A stretch of 64,000 nucleotides of DNA from Sphingobium sp. GTDB taxonomy: Bacteria > Pseudomonadota > Alphaproteobacteria > Sphingomonadales > Sphingomonadaceae. The stretch is from the NCBI GenBank assembly GCA_003248935.1, contig QFQF01000013.1, forward strand, positions 55,883-119,882, read 5' to 3'. The notes below the pieces were generated by a model. The model ran no database searches and was not told the DNA's origin. It saw only the letters and a program-made list of their open reading frames with translations. The first letter of the stretch is position 1, and every line of letters starts with the position of its first letter. The position numbers were made by a program, and so were the translations under genes. Positions 24,234 through 32,880 of this stretch are shown here, piece by piece.

Positions 24234-26338
24234 CAGGCCGCCCTTTCCCGCGCCCGGTCATCACCTTCGGCGACACCCGCAGCTTCCGGCGCGACCGGCA
24301 GCAATACCGTAAAGCAGCTGCCATGGCCGGGACGGCTGCGGACCTCGACCCGCCCGCCCATCGCCTGCGCGAGGCTGCGCGCCTCGAACGCGCCGATACC
24401 GAACCCCCCGGCCTTGCTGGAGGCGAAGGGCTTGAACAGTTCGTGGCGGATGAAATCAGCGCTCATCCCCTCCCCCTTGTCGACCACGTCGATGACGACG
24501 CAGCCGCCGCTGCACCCGAGCCTGACGGTCACCGGCGTGCCGGCGTGACTGGCGTCTATCGCGTTCTGCACCAGATGAAGCAGGATCTGCTCCACCCGCG
24601 CCGCATCGGCCATCGCCAGCGGCGCGTCGCCCTTCACCTCGACGGCGTGCCCGCCCGCCTTCGCGCGGACGACGCGCTCCGCCACGGGCAACAATGCGGT
24701 CGGCCTCGGTTCCTCCGCCCGCGCCTTGTTATGCTGCGACAGGCGCGCGAGCATCTCGTTCATCCGATCGACCGACTCCCGCAACGTCAGGATCATGTCC
24801 GCGCGGAAGTCCGGATTGTCGGCGTGGCGCTCCGCATTGCGGGCCAGCAACGACAACTGGCTGACCAGATTCTTGATGTCATGCATGATGAAGGCGAAGC
24901 GGCGGTTGAACTCGTCGAAACGCTGCGCATCGTCGAGGGCCCGCTGGCCCTGCGCCTCCCGGATGTAGCTGGCGACCTGCCGTCCGGCGGCCTTCAGCAT
25001 ATCGAAGTCCTCCCAGTCGAGCGCACGGTCGACAGGCGGCCGGGCGAGCAGGATCGCCCCCGCCATACGCCCGAAATGCATGAGGGGCACAAGCGCCCAT
25101 GCCTGCCCTTCATCCATGATCCAGTCCGGGAGCGCGACCGGACCATCACCCTTGCGCGCGCAATCGACGTCGATGATCCATGCCTTCGCCTCGATCGCGG
25201 CCGCCGTGGCGGGGTCAATCGCGGGCACCTGCGCAGCATTCAGCGCATCATCCCAGTTCCATGCCGCCTGACAGGCAAGGCCGTCCCCCTCATCTCGCAG
25301 CAGCAGCACCGCGCCCGGCGATTCGGTGATGTCGGCGACCGCGTGCAGTACACGAACGTCGAGGGAGACCTCCTCCCCCGCAGGTCCGCCGATCGCCTCG
25401 GAAAAGCGTATCCATTCGACCCGGTAGTCGTAGCGGTGCTGGAAGAAATGCTTGGCGACCTGCACCCGGATCAGCGCGCGGAACCGGCGGGCCGGAAGCA
25501 GGCCAAGCACGGAGACGGCCATCAGGAATACCGTCGCGCTTTCGATCGGCCCGGCATAGGGGCCGGCGATCCGGTCGACAATCGAGAGGAATATCCCCAG
25601 GGCCACAACATACAGTCCGACCGCGACCAGCGAGAACGACCGGAAGGCGACCGTCCGCGATAGCCGCAGCCGCCCGCCGCCCGCCGCCCGGGCCGACAGC
25701 CCCATGACCGGCGCCAGCGCCGCCATCGCGACGCCGCGCAACGCGCAAAGCTCGGCCACCTTGTCGCCGGACAGATAGGCGATGGTGTAGAGATTGAGGT
25801 CATAGGTCCACATCGCGACCAGCGCAGCCATCAGCAGGCCGATACGCTCCCGCCCCGCGGGCGCCGAAATGGTGAACAGATGATGCACCAGCAGCAGCGC
25901 CCCGATGGCGACGATCATCCGCAGGAGGATGAAGGTTTCAAGCACGGCGCCGAAATCGTCGCTGCCCTGGGCCATGCCGGAAGAGACCCTGCCCAGGATC
26001 GCCTGGACCGTCAGCAATCCCGCCAGGATGCCGTAAATCGCCGTGACCGCCGTCGAATGCGCGGTCAGCCGCCCCTCGCCCCGATGCAGCAGCACGAACA
26101 TGAAGGCGAGCCAGGCGGCGTTCCGCAGCGTCTCGGACAGGCCGAGCAGATAGCCGGACATGCCGGTGAAGGCCGCGCTCAACGCCCAGAAGGCCGTGAC
26201 GAACAGCGCCGTCATCAACCAGCGCCGCTCCGCGCCGCCCTTGCGCCCGCGCAGTACCCACAGTGCCAGCGCGGCGAACAACGCGGCGGCGAGCGCGTGG
26301 CCCGCGTCACCGATGGTCTGAAGGATCGGCGTCATCAT
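24233..26338 (-). CDS. prsK: Sensor histidine kinase PrsK of XrtA/PEP-CTERM systems
   Basis: The 701-residue membrane kinase has about eight hydrophobic segments in residues 10-290, a GAF-like domain (about 320-455), the phosphoacceptor His486 in FIMHDIKNLVSQ, and an ATPase domain (LVQNAIDASHAG, DKGEGMS, FKPFASSKAGGFGIGAFEARSLAQAMGG). HDIKN rather than HExxN is the PrsK pattern. It probably senses an envelope or polysaccharide signal through the membrane part and phosphorylates PrsR. It starts 4 bases after the sugar transferase gene, with GTGAGG as binding site. Confidence 0.93.
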   Translation of the reverse strand: MMTPILQTIGDAGHALAAALFAALALWVLRGRKGGAERRWLMTALFVTAFWALSAAFTGMSGYLLGLSETLRNAAWLAFMFVLLHRGEGRLTAHSTAVTAIYGILAGLLTVQAILGRVSSGMAQGSDDFGAVLETFILLRMIVAIGALLLVHHLFTISAPAGRERIGLLMAALVAMWTYDLNLYTIAYLSGDKVAELCALRGVAMAALAPVMGLSARAAGGGRLRLSRTVAFRSFSLVAVGLYVVALGIFLSIVDRIAGPYAGPIESATVFLMAVSVLGLLPARRFRALIRVQVAKHFFQHRYDYRVEWIRFSEAIGGPAGEEVSLDVRVLHAVADITESPGAVLLLRDEGDGLACQAAWNWDDALNAAQVPAIDPATAAAIEAKAWIIDVDCARKGDGPVALPDWIMDEGQAWALVPLMHFGRMAGAILLARPPVDRALDWEDFDMLKAAGRQVASYIREAQGQRALDDAQRFDEFNRRFAFIMHDIKNLVSQLSLLARNAERHADNPDFRADMILTLRESVDRMNEMLARLSQHNKARAEEPRPTALLPVAERVVRAKAGGHAVEVKGDAPLAMADAARVEQILLHLVQNAIDASHAGTPVTVRLGCSGGCVVIDVVDKGEGMSADFIRHELFKPFASSKAGGFGIGAFEARSLAQAMGGRVEVRSRPGHGSCFTVLLPVAPEAAGVAEGDDRARERAA

Positions 26339-26342
26339 CGCC

Positions 26343-27731
26343 TCACCGCGCGCCGTCCGGCCACAGGATGACCCGGATCGTCTGCAGCAGGATCAGAAGA
26401 TCAAGGAACGGCGTATAGTTCTTCGCGTAATACAGGTCGTATTCCAGCTTGTGCCGGGCATCCTCGATCGACGCCCCATAGGGATAGTTGATCTGTGCCC
26501 AGCCCGTGATGCCGGGCTTCACCATGTGCCGCTCGGCATAATAACGCAGCTGCTGCTCCAGCCCCTCGACGAACTGGCGGCGCTCGGGCCGGGGGCCGAC
26601 GAAGCTCATCTCGCCCTTCAGCACGGTCCAGCTTTGCGGCAGTTCATCAATGCGCAGCTTGCGCAGCCAGCGGCCGAGGCGCGTGATGCGCGGGTCGTCG
26701 ACCTCCGCCCAGACCGCCTGACCGCCCAGTTCGGCGTCCTGCCGCATCGTGCGCAGCTTCACGATCTGGAATTCCTGACCGTACAGGCCGACGCGGAGCT
26801 GACGGTAGAAGGCCGGGCCCTTGCTGTCCCACTTCACCAGTATCGCGGCGATCGCGATGATCGGCCCGGTCAGGATCAGCAGGATCGCGCTCGCCACGAC
26901 GTCGAACAGGCGCTTGGCGATGCTGGACAGCCGGCGTCCGGCGGAAAAGCCGTCGGAGAAGATCAGCCAGCTCGGATTGACGCTGTCCAGGTCAACGCGC
27001 CCGGTTTCGCGCTCAAGGAAACTCGACAGCTCGTTCACATGCACGCCGGTCGTCTTGATGCGGATCAGATCCTGCATCGGCAGGGCGTTGCGCCGCTCCT
27101 CCAGCGCCAGCACGACTTCGCTGGCGCCGAGCTTCACGACGAAATCGGCGAGATTGTAGATCGCGGAGCGGTTGATCGCTTCCGCCACCGCCTGCGGGCC
27201 ATCGTTCATGCCGATATAGCCGACGACCACGAAGCCCGCGCCCTTGCGCTGCTCAAGCTGCCGGATGCGGTCCGCCCGCGACCCGGCGCCCAGCACGATC
27301 AGCCGCCGCTTGAACGCCTCCCCGCCGATCATCGAGCCCAGCAGGATGCGCAGCGCCGTCAGGAACAGGAGCGCAAGCGCCATGGCATAGAGCGAATTCG
27401 ACCGCCACAGCGTGACGCCCGGTATCATGAAGTAAAGCAGGGACAGGAAAATCACGCCCAGCGACACCGCGACCAGCAGGCGCGCTACCGCGAAGCGCAG
27501 AGATTGCAGCGCCTCAACGCCATAGACGCCCACCGCGATCATCGCGACCTGCAGCGAGACGGCGAAGCTGACAAGCGGCGCGATACGCTGACCGACGGGT
27601 TCGACTTCCATGCCGATCTGCTGCGCGCGCAGCACCCATCCGACTTCCGCGGCGCACAGCAGCAGGATGAAATCCAGCAGTCCGAGCAGCAGAACCGCAT
27701 GCGGCACATAATGTTTGAACAGCCTGATCAT
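26343..27731 (-). CDS. Initiating sugar transferase of the XrtA/PEP-CTERM type (EpsB-like)
   Basis: The 462-residue protein is a polyisoprenyl-phosphate hexose-1-phosphate transferase. Four or five membrane segments (about 10-135) and a nucleotide-binding-like CoA-ligase fold (LIVLGAGSRADRIRQLE) precede the catalytic region (about 265-460): KRLFDVVASAILLI membrane hairpin, KLRTMRQDAE, KLRIDELPQSWTVLKGEMSFVGPRPE and PGITGWAQINYPYG. It loads the first sugar of an exopolysaccharide onto undecaprenyl phosphate in the inner membrane. It is the first gene of the operon with prsK, prsR and prsT, with a possible sigma-54 promoter upstream. Confidence 0.93.
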   Translation of the reverse strand: MIRLFKHYVPHAVLLLGLLDFILLLCAAEVGWVLRAQQIGMEVEPVGQRIAPLVSFAVSLQVAMIAVGVYGVEALQSLRFAVARLLVAVSLGVIFLSLLYFMIPGVTLWRSNSLYAMALALLFLTALRILLGSMIGGEAFKRRLIVLGAGSRADRIRQLEQRKGAGFVVVGYIGMNDGPQAVAEAINRSAIYNLADFVVKLGASEVVLALEERRNALPMQDLIRIKTTGVHVNELSSFLERETGRVDLDSVNPSWLIFSDGFSAGRRLSSIAKRLFDVVASAILLILTGPIIAIAAILVKWDSKGPAFYRQLRVGLYGQEFQIVKLRTMRQDAELGGQAVWAEVDDPRITRLGRWLRKLRIDELPQSWTVLKGEMSFVGPRPERRQFVEGLEQQLRYYAERHMVKPGITGWAQINYPYGASIEDARHKLEYDLYYAKNYTPFLDLLILLQTIRVILWPDGAR

Positions 27732-27858
27732 GCGATGCGCGCTTCTTCTGAATGCCCGCCCCTCAGCCGGGAGCGTTTACGGACGCCTGTCAGTATTTCC
27801 GACACACGCCGCAATGTCGCGCATAAACCCCAATATTTTCTGAATCGCCGGATAACCA

Positions 27859-27873
27859 GCAAGTGACGGGCCG
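27859..27873 (-). promoter_or_regulatory. Candidate sigma-54 (-24/-12) promoter of the PEP-CTERM operon
   Basis: On the reverse strand the sequence reads CGGCCCG-TCAC-TTGC followed by T. The invariant GG and GC are ten bases apart, as required, and TTGCT matches the -12 element; the -24 element has two mismatches to TGGCACG. It is 128 bases before the sugar transferase start. PrsR in the operon is a sigma-54 activator, so autoregulation is possible. Confidence 0.4.
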
Positions 27874-27887
27874 GGGAAAGCGGCGGA

Positions 27888-28172
27888 TCAGTGCCCGCTT
27901 TCCTCCTTCATGCGGTTGGCCGCATCGCGCGCCGCGTCGCCGATCGCGGTCGCCGCGCTCTCGGCACTGGCGGCCGCACCCAGTATCTTGTCGCCGCTGC
28001 GATCATGCCCCTCGCTGCGCCCCGTCAGATAAAAGAAGCCGATCGCCAGGATCAGGGCGATTGCAATCAGCACGGGAATGAGAGGGCGCGTCCGCTGCTC
28101 GGCCAGCGGCCGGTCATCGGGCGATCCTGCCCTGTTTTCGCGGAGCGACCCGCCATTGGCTTCTTTGTTCAT
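27888..28172 (-). CDS. Small single-pass membrane protein of unknown function
   Basis: The 94-residue protein starts MNKEANGGSLRENRAG after a GGGAGA binding site. A basic cytoplasmic part is followed by one helix (LIPVLIAIALILAIGFFYL, about 45-63) and an alanine-rich, amphipathic extracytoplasmic tail (ILGAAASAESAATAIGDAARDAANRM). I do not recognise a family. The in-frame extension upstream to 28229 has no start support. It lies between the scfR-type gene and the polysaccharide operon, both on the same strand, but separate from the latter by a 156-base gap. Confidence 0.7.
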   Translation of the reverse strand: MNKEANGGSLRENRAGSPDDRPLAEQRTRPLIPVLIAIALILAIGFFYLTGRSEGHDRSGDKILGAAASAESAATAIGDAARDAANRMKEESGH

Positions 28173-28225
28173 TGTTCGTCTCCCACGGGGAAACGTTCCG
28201 TGCGGCAATGCCGTTCCCTGCGCGA

Positions 28226-29638
28226 TCAATCCGTTACGAAGGCAAATGGGGAAATGCCGCGTTCACGCTCGGTGAACTGCAACGTCTGGGCACGCGGCGG
28301 AGCGCTGCGTTGGCCGCAGGCGGCACGGTTGCAGGCGGGGCAGCCAAGCCCGACCGGTTGCGCATGGCCGATGTCGAGGTCAAGCCCCCGGGCATGGACG
28401 AGCGCGGACGCAAATTCCGCCTTCAGCCCCAGGCCGATGACGAACACAGCGCCACCGCCCTGCATGCCCGTGCCCTGCCCTTCGACCGTCCGCGACAGGG
28501 TGAACCAGCGCTCGCCATCCTCCAGCACCACCAGTTGCGGCACGATTTCCCCACGTCGATGAAACGCGGCATGGATGTCCCACAGCGGGCAGCGCCCCTC
28601 CGCCTCCACCAGTTGGGCCGCGCTCGCCCCGCCATAGCGCTTTGACGCCTGTCCGGCCCGGTCGATCCGCAGCATGAAAAAGGGCAGCCCGCGCGCACCC
28701 ACACGCTGAAGCGTGGTCAGGCGATGCGCGACCTGCTCGAAGCTCGCGTTGAAACGCCGCTGGAGCAGGACCAGATCATAGCCGCTCCCCTCGCAGGCAC
28801 GCAGGAAGCGCGCATAGGGCATCATCAGGGCGGCGGCGAAATAGCCGGTCAGGTGCCGCCGGAACAATCGTGCGGCGGTCCCGTCGGAAAAGCCCGCACC
28901 CGTGACCAGCGCCTCGATCTCGTCCCGCGCCTCCAGATCGGCGACGGTGTATGCCAGTTGAAACAGGCGCGAAGGCGCCTTCAGCATTTCCGACAGCTGG
29001 AGTTGCCGGGCATGGATATCCAGCCTGCGGACATGATTGGGCATGATGTCGGCGGGCAGGATGCGCAGGGTCAGCTGGTGGCGGATGCGCAGCCGCTCCG
29101 ACAAAGCGCCGTACAGGTCGTCCGTCCCGATCCGCAGTTCGTCGGCCAGCGCTTCGGCTCTGGCGTCGAGGTCCGCAAAATGATTGCGCCAGCGCTCGAT
29201 CTCCCGCCGCACAGGCCCGACCGCATTGCCCGCGCGACTGTCCACCCCGACGCCCACCTGACCGTCCTGCCCGACGGCACCGGCAAGCCGGTCGAACGCG
29301 CGCGCGAACGCCTCCGCGCCGCCCGGGGCAGCCGCAAGCCATTCCTCCACTTCCGACCTGTCGATCGACAGATCCTCGAACAGCGGGTCGGCCAGCCGCC
29401 TGCGCAATCCGTCGGCGCCCCCGGCGGGGGCCTCTCCCCCAAGCCGCCGCGGATCGAAATCGAATCGCTCTGCGAGACGCAGCAGCAGCGTGGCGGACAG
29501 CGGCCGCTGATTGCGCTCTATGAGATTGAGGTAGCTAGGCGAGATATCGAGAGCATCCGCCAGCCCCACCTGCGACAGGCCGTTCGCCCGCCGAAGGCGC
29601 CGGATCGCGTGCCCGGCAAAGAGCTTTCGGTCAGCCAT
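28226..29638 (-). CDS. XRE-family short-chain fatty acyl-CoA regulator (ScfR/RamB-like)
   Basis: The 470-residue regulator has an N-terminal HTH (AIRRLRRANGLSQVGLADALDISPSYLNLIERNQRPL, residues 12-47 in outline), a central ImmA/IrrE-like region (about 150-300) and a C-terminal DUF2083 part with a cysteine cluster CPACNRAACGQR. This architecture is that of RamB, MccR and ScfR proteins, which control acetate, propionate or methylcitrate metabolism by sensing acyl-CoAs. None of those genes is next to it. It is divergent from a 50-residue protein; the shared region contains direct repeats. Confidence 0.9.
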   Translation of the reverse strand: MADRKLFAGHAIRRLRRANGLSQVGLADALDISPSYLNLIERNQRPLSATLLLRLAERFDFDPRRLGGEAPAGGADGLRRRLADPLFEDLSIDRSEVEEWLAAAPGGAEAFARAFDRLAGAVGQDGQVGVGVDSRAGNAVGPVRREIERWRNHFADLDARAEALADELRIGTDDLYGALSERLRIRHQLTLRILPADIMPNHVRRLDIHARQLQLSEMLKAPSRLFQLAYTVADLEARDEIEALVTGAGFSDGTAARLFRRHLTGYFAAALMMPYARFLRACEGSGYDLVLLQRRFNASFEQVAHRLTTLQRVGARGLPFFMLRIDRAGQASKRYGGASAAQLVEAEGRCPLWDIHAAFHRRGEIVPQLVVLEDGERWFTLSRTVEGQGTGMQGGGAVFVIGLGLKAEFASALVHARGLDLDIGHAQPVGLGCPACNRAACGQRSAPPRAQTLQFTERERGISPFAFVTD

Positions 29639-29698
29639 GGCCGGAAATCCTCATCCATTCAGTCATGCGCATGCATCAGCCATCCAACGCATATGTGA

Positions 29699-29763
29699 AT
29701 AATTTTACAAATTAACACATGAATGACCGGATTTCATGACTTTTTTGCGCGATAATTTTACAA
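29699..29763. promoter_or_regulatory. Two 12-bp direct repeats in the scfR divergent region
   Basis: ATAATTTTACAA occurs at 29699-29710 and again at 29752-29763, 53 bases apart. On the other strand it reads TTGTAAAATTAT, close to the TTTGCAAA-type core bound by RamB-like regulators. The first copy also lies between ATGTG (29693-29697) and CACAT. Probably these are binding sites for the adjacent regulator. Confidence 0.5.
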
Positions 29764-29843
29764 TGCCCGCTCGCCTTTTCACACGCCACACGGCATCTGG
29801 GTGTCAGCCGATATCGCAAACACTTCAACGAAGGACGAGCATA

Positions 29844-29996
29844 ATGACCGAACCGACCCGCTCCCGCGCCGTCTTCTCGACGGAAGACTTCAGCCTCATG
29901 AAGGAGGCGATCGCCCATTATATCCGGGTGATCCAGGACAAGCCCGAGTCCTCGAAGTACAGCAATCTCTATCACCGGCTTGGCCGGCTGGGCTGA
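29844..29996 (+). CDS. Small soluble protein of unknown function
   Basis: The 50-residue protein begins MTEPTRSRAVFSTEDFSLMKEAI and ends YHRLGRLG; it is mostly helical and charged, with no membrane segment. An AAGGA binding site lies about 8 bases before the ATG, and a clear terminator follows, which supports a real transcription unit. The frame is open further upstream, but that part is promoter DNA. It is divergent from the ScfR-type regulator. I do not recognise a family. Confidence 0.7.
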   Translation: MTEPTRSRAVFSTEDFSLMKEAIAHYIRVIQDKPESSKYSNLYHRLGRLG

Positions 29997-30039
29997 CGCC
30001 CGGCCACGCCGAACGAGCTTCCTGGGGAGGAAGGTGAGG

Positions 30040-30065
30040 CCCGTCGCAGCATCCGCTGCGGCGGG
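30040..30065 (+). terminator. Terminator hairpin after the 50-residue protein gene
   Basis: CCCGTCGCAGC (30040-30050) pairs with GCTGCGGCGGG (30055-30065) with one G-T pair and loop ATCC, followed by TCTTCATATTT. It also lies just beyond the moaE stop at 30088, so it may serve both strands. Confidence 0.7.
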
Positions 30066-30087
30066 TCTTCATATTTCACGGCAGGCG

Positions 30088-30555
30088 TTACCGGCCCCTG
30101 TCATCCCAGGCCGCGGCTATGGCATCATCCTCCGCACGGGCCTCCACCCAGGATGAACGCCCGTCCGCGAACGTCTCCTTCTTCCAGAAGGGCGCAGCGG
30201 TCTTCAGCCAGTCAATGAGGAACGCACACGCCTCCAGCGCGGCCGCGCGATGACGCGACGCAGCGCCGACGAACACGATGCGTTCCCCCGGCAGCAACTC
30301 GCCTGCGCGATGCGCGATCCGGATGCCGAGCAACGGCCAGCGGCCTGCTGCATCGACCGCGATCCGCTCCATCTGCGCGCGCGTCATCGCCGGATAGTGA
30401 TCGAGCCGAAGCGACAGCAAGCCGCCCTCCCCCCGCACGATGCCGGTGAAGGTCGCGACCCCGCCACCGCCCATCGCTTCCAGTTCCGCCGTCATCGCCG
30501 CGGGATCGAACGCCTCTTCCCCGACCCAGGTCACGATGTCGGCGCCGGTCACCAT
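30088..30555 (-). CDS. moaE: Molybdopterin synthase catalytic subunit
   Basis: MoaE inserts dithiolene sulfur into precursor Z to make molybdopterin, using the thiocarboxylated C-terminus of MoaD. The 155-residue protein has GGVATFTGIVRGEG, LRLDHYPAMT, the IRIAHRAGELLPGERIVFVGAASRHRAAALEAC core and the catalytic lysines in WLKTAAPFWKKE. It starts 2 bases after moaD and ends the pgsA-moaD-moaE unit. Confidence 0.94.
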   Translation of the reverse strand: MVTGADIVTWVGEEAFDPAAMTAELEAMGGGGVATFTGIVRGEGGLLSLRLDHYPAMTRAQMERIAVDAAGRWPLLGIRIAHRAGELLPGERIVFVGAASRHRAAALEACAFLIDWLKTAAPFWKKETFADGRSSWVEARAEDDAIAAAWDDRGR

Positions 30556-30557
30556 GC

Positions 30558-30824
30558 TTACCGCCCGCCGCCCGTCACCGGAGGAAAGAGCGCCAGTTCG
30601 CGGGCATCGCCCAGCGGCGTATCGAGCGGCACGAAACGCTGATCGAGCGCAGCGCGCAGACGTGCGGGATTCGCCAGCGCCGCGGCATATCCGCCGCCCC
30701 GCGCCGCCAGCGTCGTCACCAGTTCCGCCACGGTCACGTCCGGCCCCGGATGGGCGATCGCTTCCCCGTCGCGACCAATGCCTTCGCGGACCCAGGCGAA
30801 ATACAATATGTCCAGCCGCTCCAT
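30558..30824 (-). CDS. moaD: Molybdopterin synthase sulfur carrier subunit MoaD, with two extra C-terminal residues
   Basis: The 88-residue ubiquitin-like protein (MERLDILYFAWVREGIG to ARELALFPPVTGGGR) is the partner of MoaE. MoaD normally ends exactly in Gly-Gly, whose carboxylate is adenylated and thiocarboxylated. Here the reading frame continues two residues (Gly-Arg) after VTGG before TAA. Either the protein is trimmed, or the extra residues are tolerated in this group, or there is a sequence error. It lies between pgsA and moaE with short gaps. Confidence 0.9.
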   Translation of the reverse strand: MERLDILYFAWVREGIGRDGEAIAHPGPDVTVAELVTTLAARGGGYAAALANPARLRAALDQRFVPLDTPLGDARELALFPPVTGGGR

Positions 30825-30837
30825 GGTGGCCGCCCTC

Positions 30838-31401
30838 TCAGTCCATATGTCGGATGCCGACCCGCAGATAGTCCCAGCCGGTGATCAGCGTCAGGATCGC
30901 CGCCGCCCACAGGGTCAGGATGCCGATCATGTGCAGGATCGGGAAATGCGGCAGCGCCCCGGCCAGAATCAGCGCGCCCAGACAAATCAGCTGGAACGTC
31001 GTCTTCCACTTTGCGAGCTTCGAGACCGGCACGGACACCTGAAGCCCGGCCAGAAACTCCCGCAGGCCTGAAACCGCGATCTCCCGCAGCAGGATCACCA
31101 GCGCCGCGATGATATGGATGCCGGTGATCGATGCCGCGTCATGACGCGTCCCCACCAGCATCAACACCACCGCCGCCACCATGATCTTGTCGGCGATGGG
31201 ATCGAGAAAGACGCCGAGGCGCGACACCGTCCCCTTCGCCCGCGCCAGATAGCCGTCGAAATAGTCGGTGATGCCCATCAGGCAATATAATGCGAACGCA
31301 AAGGCGTAACCGGCGGTCCATTGCGGCCACCACAGAAGCCAGACGAGCAATGGCACGGCAAAGATACGCGATAGCGTCAGCAGGTTCGGCAGCGTCAGCA
31401 T
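30838..31401 (-). CDS. pgsA: CDP-diacylglycerol--glycerol-3-phosphate 3-phosphatidyltransferase
   Basis: PgsA makes phosphatidylglycerolphosphate, the first step to phosphatidylglycerol and cardiolipin, in the inner membrane. The 187-residue protein starts MLTLPNLLTLSRIFAVPLLV and carries the CDP-alcohol phosphotransferase motif (DYFDGYLARAKG...GVFLDPIADK, with the required Asp residues) and four to six membrane helices. An in-frame extension upstream to 31551 is not supported. It is the first gene of a unit with moaD and moaE. Confidence 0.95.
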   Translation of the reverse strand: MLTLPNLLTLSRIFAVPLLVWLLWWPQWTAGYAFAFALYCLMGITDYFDGYLARAKGTVSRLGVFLDPIADKIMVAAVVLMLVGTRHDAASITGIHIIAALVILLREIAVSGLREFLAGLQVSVPVSKLAKWKTTFQLICLGALILAGALPHFPILHMIGILTLWAAAILTLITGWDYLRVGIRHMD

Positions 31402-31571
31402 GGGGCATCGCCTGCCACAGCCGGGGCGCACTGACAAGGATATGCGCGTGACGAAACGGGACATATCCGCCGTCATCCGCACAATGAGTGAAACGGAGGT
31501 TGGACAGGCGATGCGCCAGCCGCTAGACCCTGCCCGCGCACTGCCCGGCAACAGCGAAAAGACGTTCCTCC

Positions 31572-32867
31572 ATGCAGGCCTCTCTCAGGCTTCTTTCCAA
31601 GCGCCGCTTCCTGCCTATCTTCATTACCCAGCTCCTAGGCGCCTTCAACGACAACCTGTTCAAGAACGCCATGGTGCTGTTCGTGGTCTACACCGTCTAT
31701 AATGACGAGCGGGCCGAGACATGGTTCAGCGCCATCGCCACGGGGCTGTTCATCCTGCCCTTCTTCCTGCTCTCCGCATTGTCGGGACAGCTGGCGGACC
31801 AGCGGGACAAGGCGATGATCATCCGGATCGTGAAGCTGGCCGAAATCTTCATCATGGCCGTCGGCGCCATGGGGCTGGCCCTCGCCTGGCTCGGCTTCGC
31901 CACCCATGCCATCGCCATCCCCCTGATGCTCGCGGCACTGTTCGCCATGGGCATCCACTCGACCTTCTTCGGGCCGATCAAATACGCGATCCTGCCACAG
32001 CACCTGAAACCCGCGGAAGTGCTGGGCGGCACCGGCCTTGTCGAGGCCGGGACCTACATCGCGATCCTCGCGGGCACGATTCTGGCCGGCGTCATTCCGG
32101 TCGAGGCCGCGGCGATCGGCGTGGTCCTGACGGCCCTCATCGGCTACATCGCCGGACGGCAGGTGCCCGCCGCGCCGCCGATGGGCACGCCCGCCAAGCT
32201 CGATTTCCACTTCGTCCGCGCGTCCATCGCCCTTGTCCGCAGCACGATGCATATCCGCCGGCTCTATCTCGCGATCATCGCCATCAGCTTCTTCTGGGCG
32301 ATCGGTGCGGTGCTGTTCATCCAGTTCCCGCCACTGGTGAAGAATGTGCTGACCGCCGACAAGTCGGTCGCCAGCCTCTTCCTCGGCATATTCTCGATCG
32401 GCATCGCCATCGGCTCGGTCGCCATCAACCGGCTGCTCGGCGGACAGGTCTCGGCAAAATATGCGCCTGCGTCGGTCGTCTGCATGGGGATCTGCGTCTT
32501 CCTCTTCCACCTCGTCTGCCGGAACTGGGAAGGCGCGCCCGATGGCCACTTCCTCTCGCTCGGAGATTTTCTGAGCCATCCTGATGCATGGCCGCTCACC
32601 GGCAGCCTGCTGGGGGTTGCGATTTTCGGCGGCATGTTCGTGGTGCCGCTCTACGCATTCCTGACCACGACCGTTGAAAAGCATCAGGCCGCACGCACCG
32701 TCGCCGCCAACAACATCGTCAATTCCGGTGCGATGGTCGTCGGGTCGCTGATCGCGATCGGGCTCAGCGCCTGCGGCATGGCCGTCACCGACCAGCTGGT
32801 GCTCGTCGCCCTGCTCTGCGCGCCCTCGGCCTGGCTTGCCTGGAAACTGCACTGCGCCTGCGACTGA
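31572..32867 (+). CDS. MFS transporter, LplT-like (lysophospholipid carrier group)
   Basis: The 431-residue protein has 12 predicted membrane helices. FLPIFITQLLGAFNDNLFKNAMV and GIHSTFFGPIKYAILPQHL are the hallmarks of LplT and of the N-terminal half of Aas-like proteins, which flip lysophospholipids inward for re-acylation. No acyltransferase domain is fused or adjacent. It is divergent from pgsA, which fits a phospholipid role, but function is inferred from the family only. Confidence 0.88.
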   Translation: MQASLRLLSKRRFLPIFITQLLGAFNDNLFKNAMVLFVVYTVYNDERAETWFSAIATGLFILPFFLLSALSGQLADQRDKAMIIRIVKLAEIFIMAVGAMGLALAWLGFATHAIAIPLMLAALFAMGIHSTFFGPIKYAILPQHLKPAEVLGGTGLVEAGTYIAILAGTILAGVIPVEAAAIGVVLTALIGYIAGRQVPAAPPMGTPAKLDFHFVRASIALVRSTMHIRRLYLAIIAISFFWAIGAVLFIQFPPLVKNVLTADKSVASLFLGIFSIGIAIGSVAINRLLGGQVSAKYAPASVVCMGICVFLFHLVCRNWEGAPDGHFLSLGDFLSHPDAWPLTGSLLGVAIFGGMFVVPLYAFLTTTVEKHQAARTVAANNIVNSGAMVVGSLIAIGLSACGMAVTDQLVLVALLCAPSAWLAWKLHCACD

Positions 32868-32880
32868 TCCTTTCGAAGGA

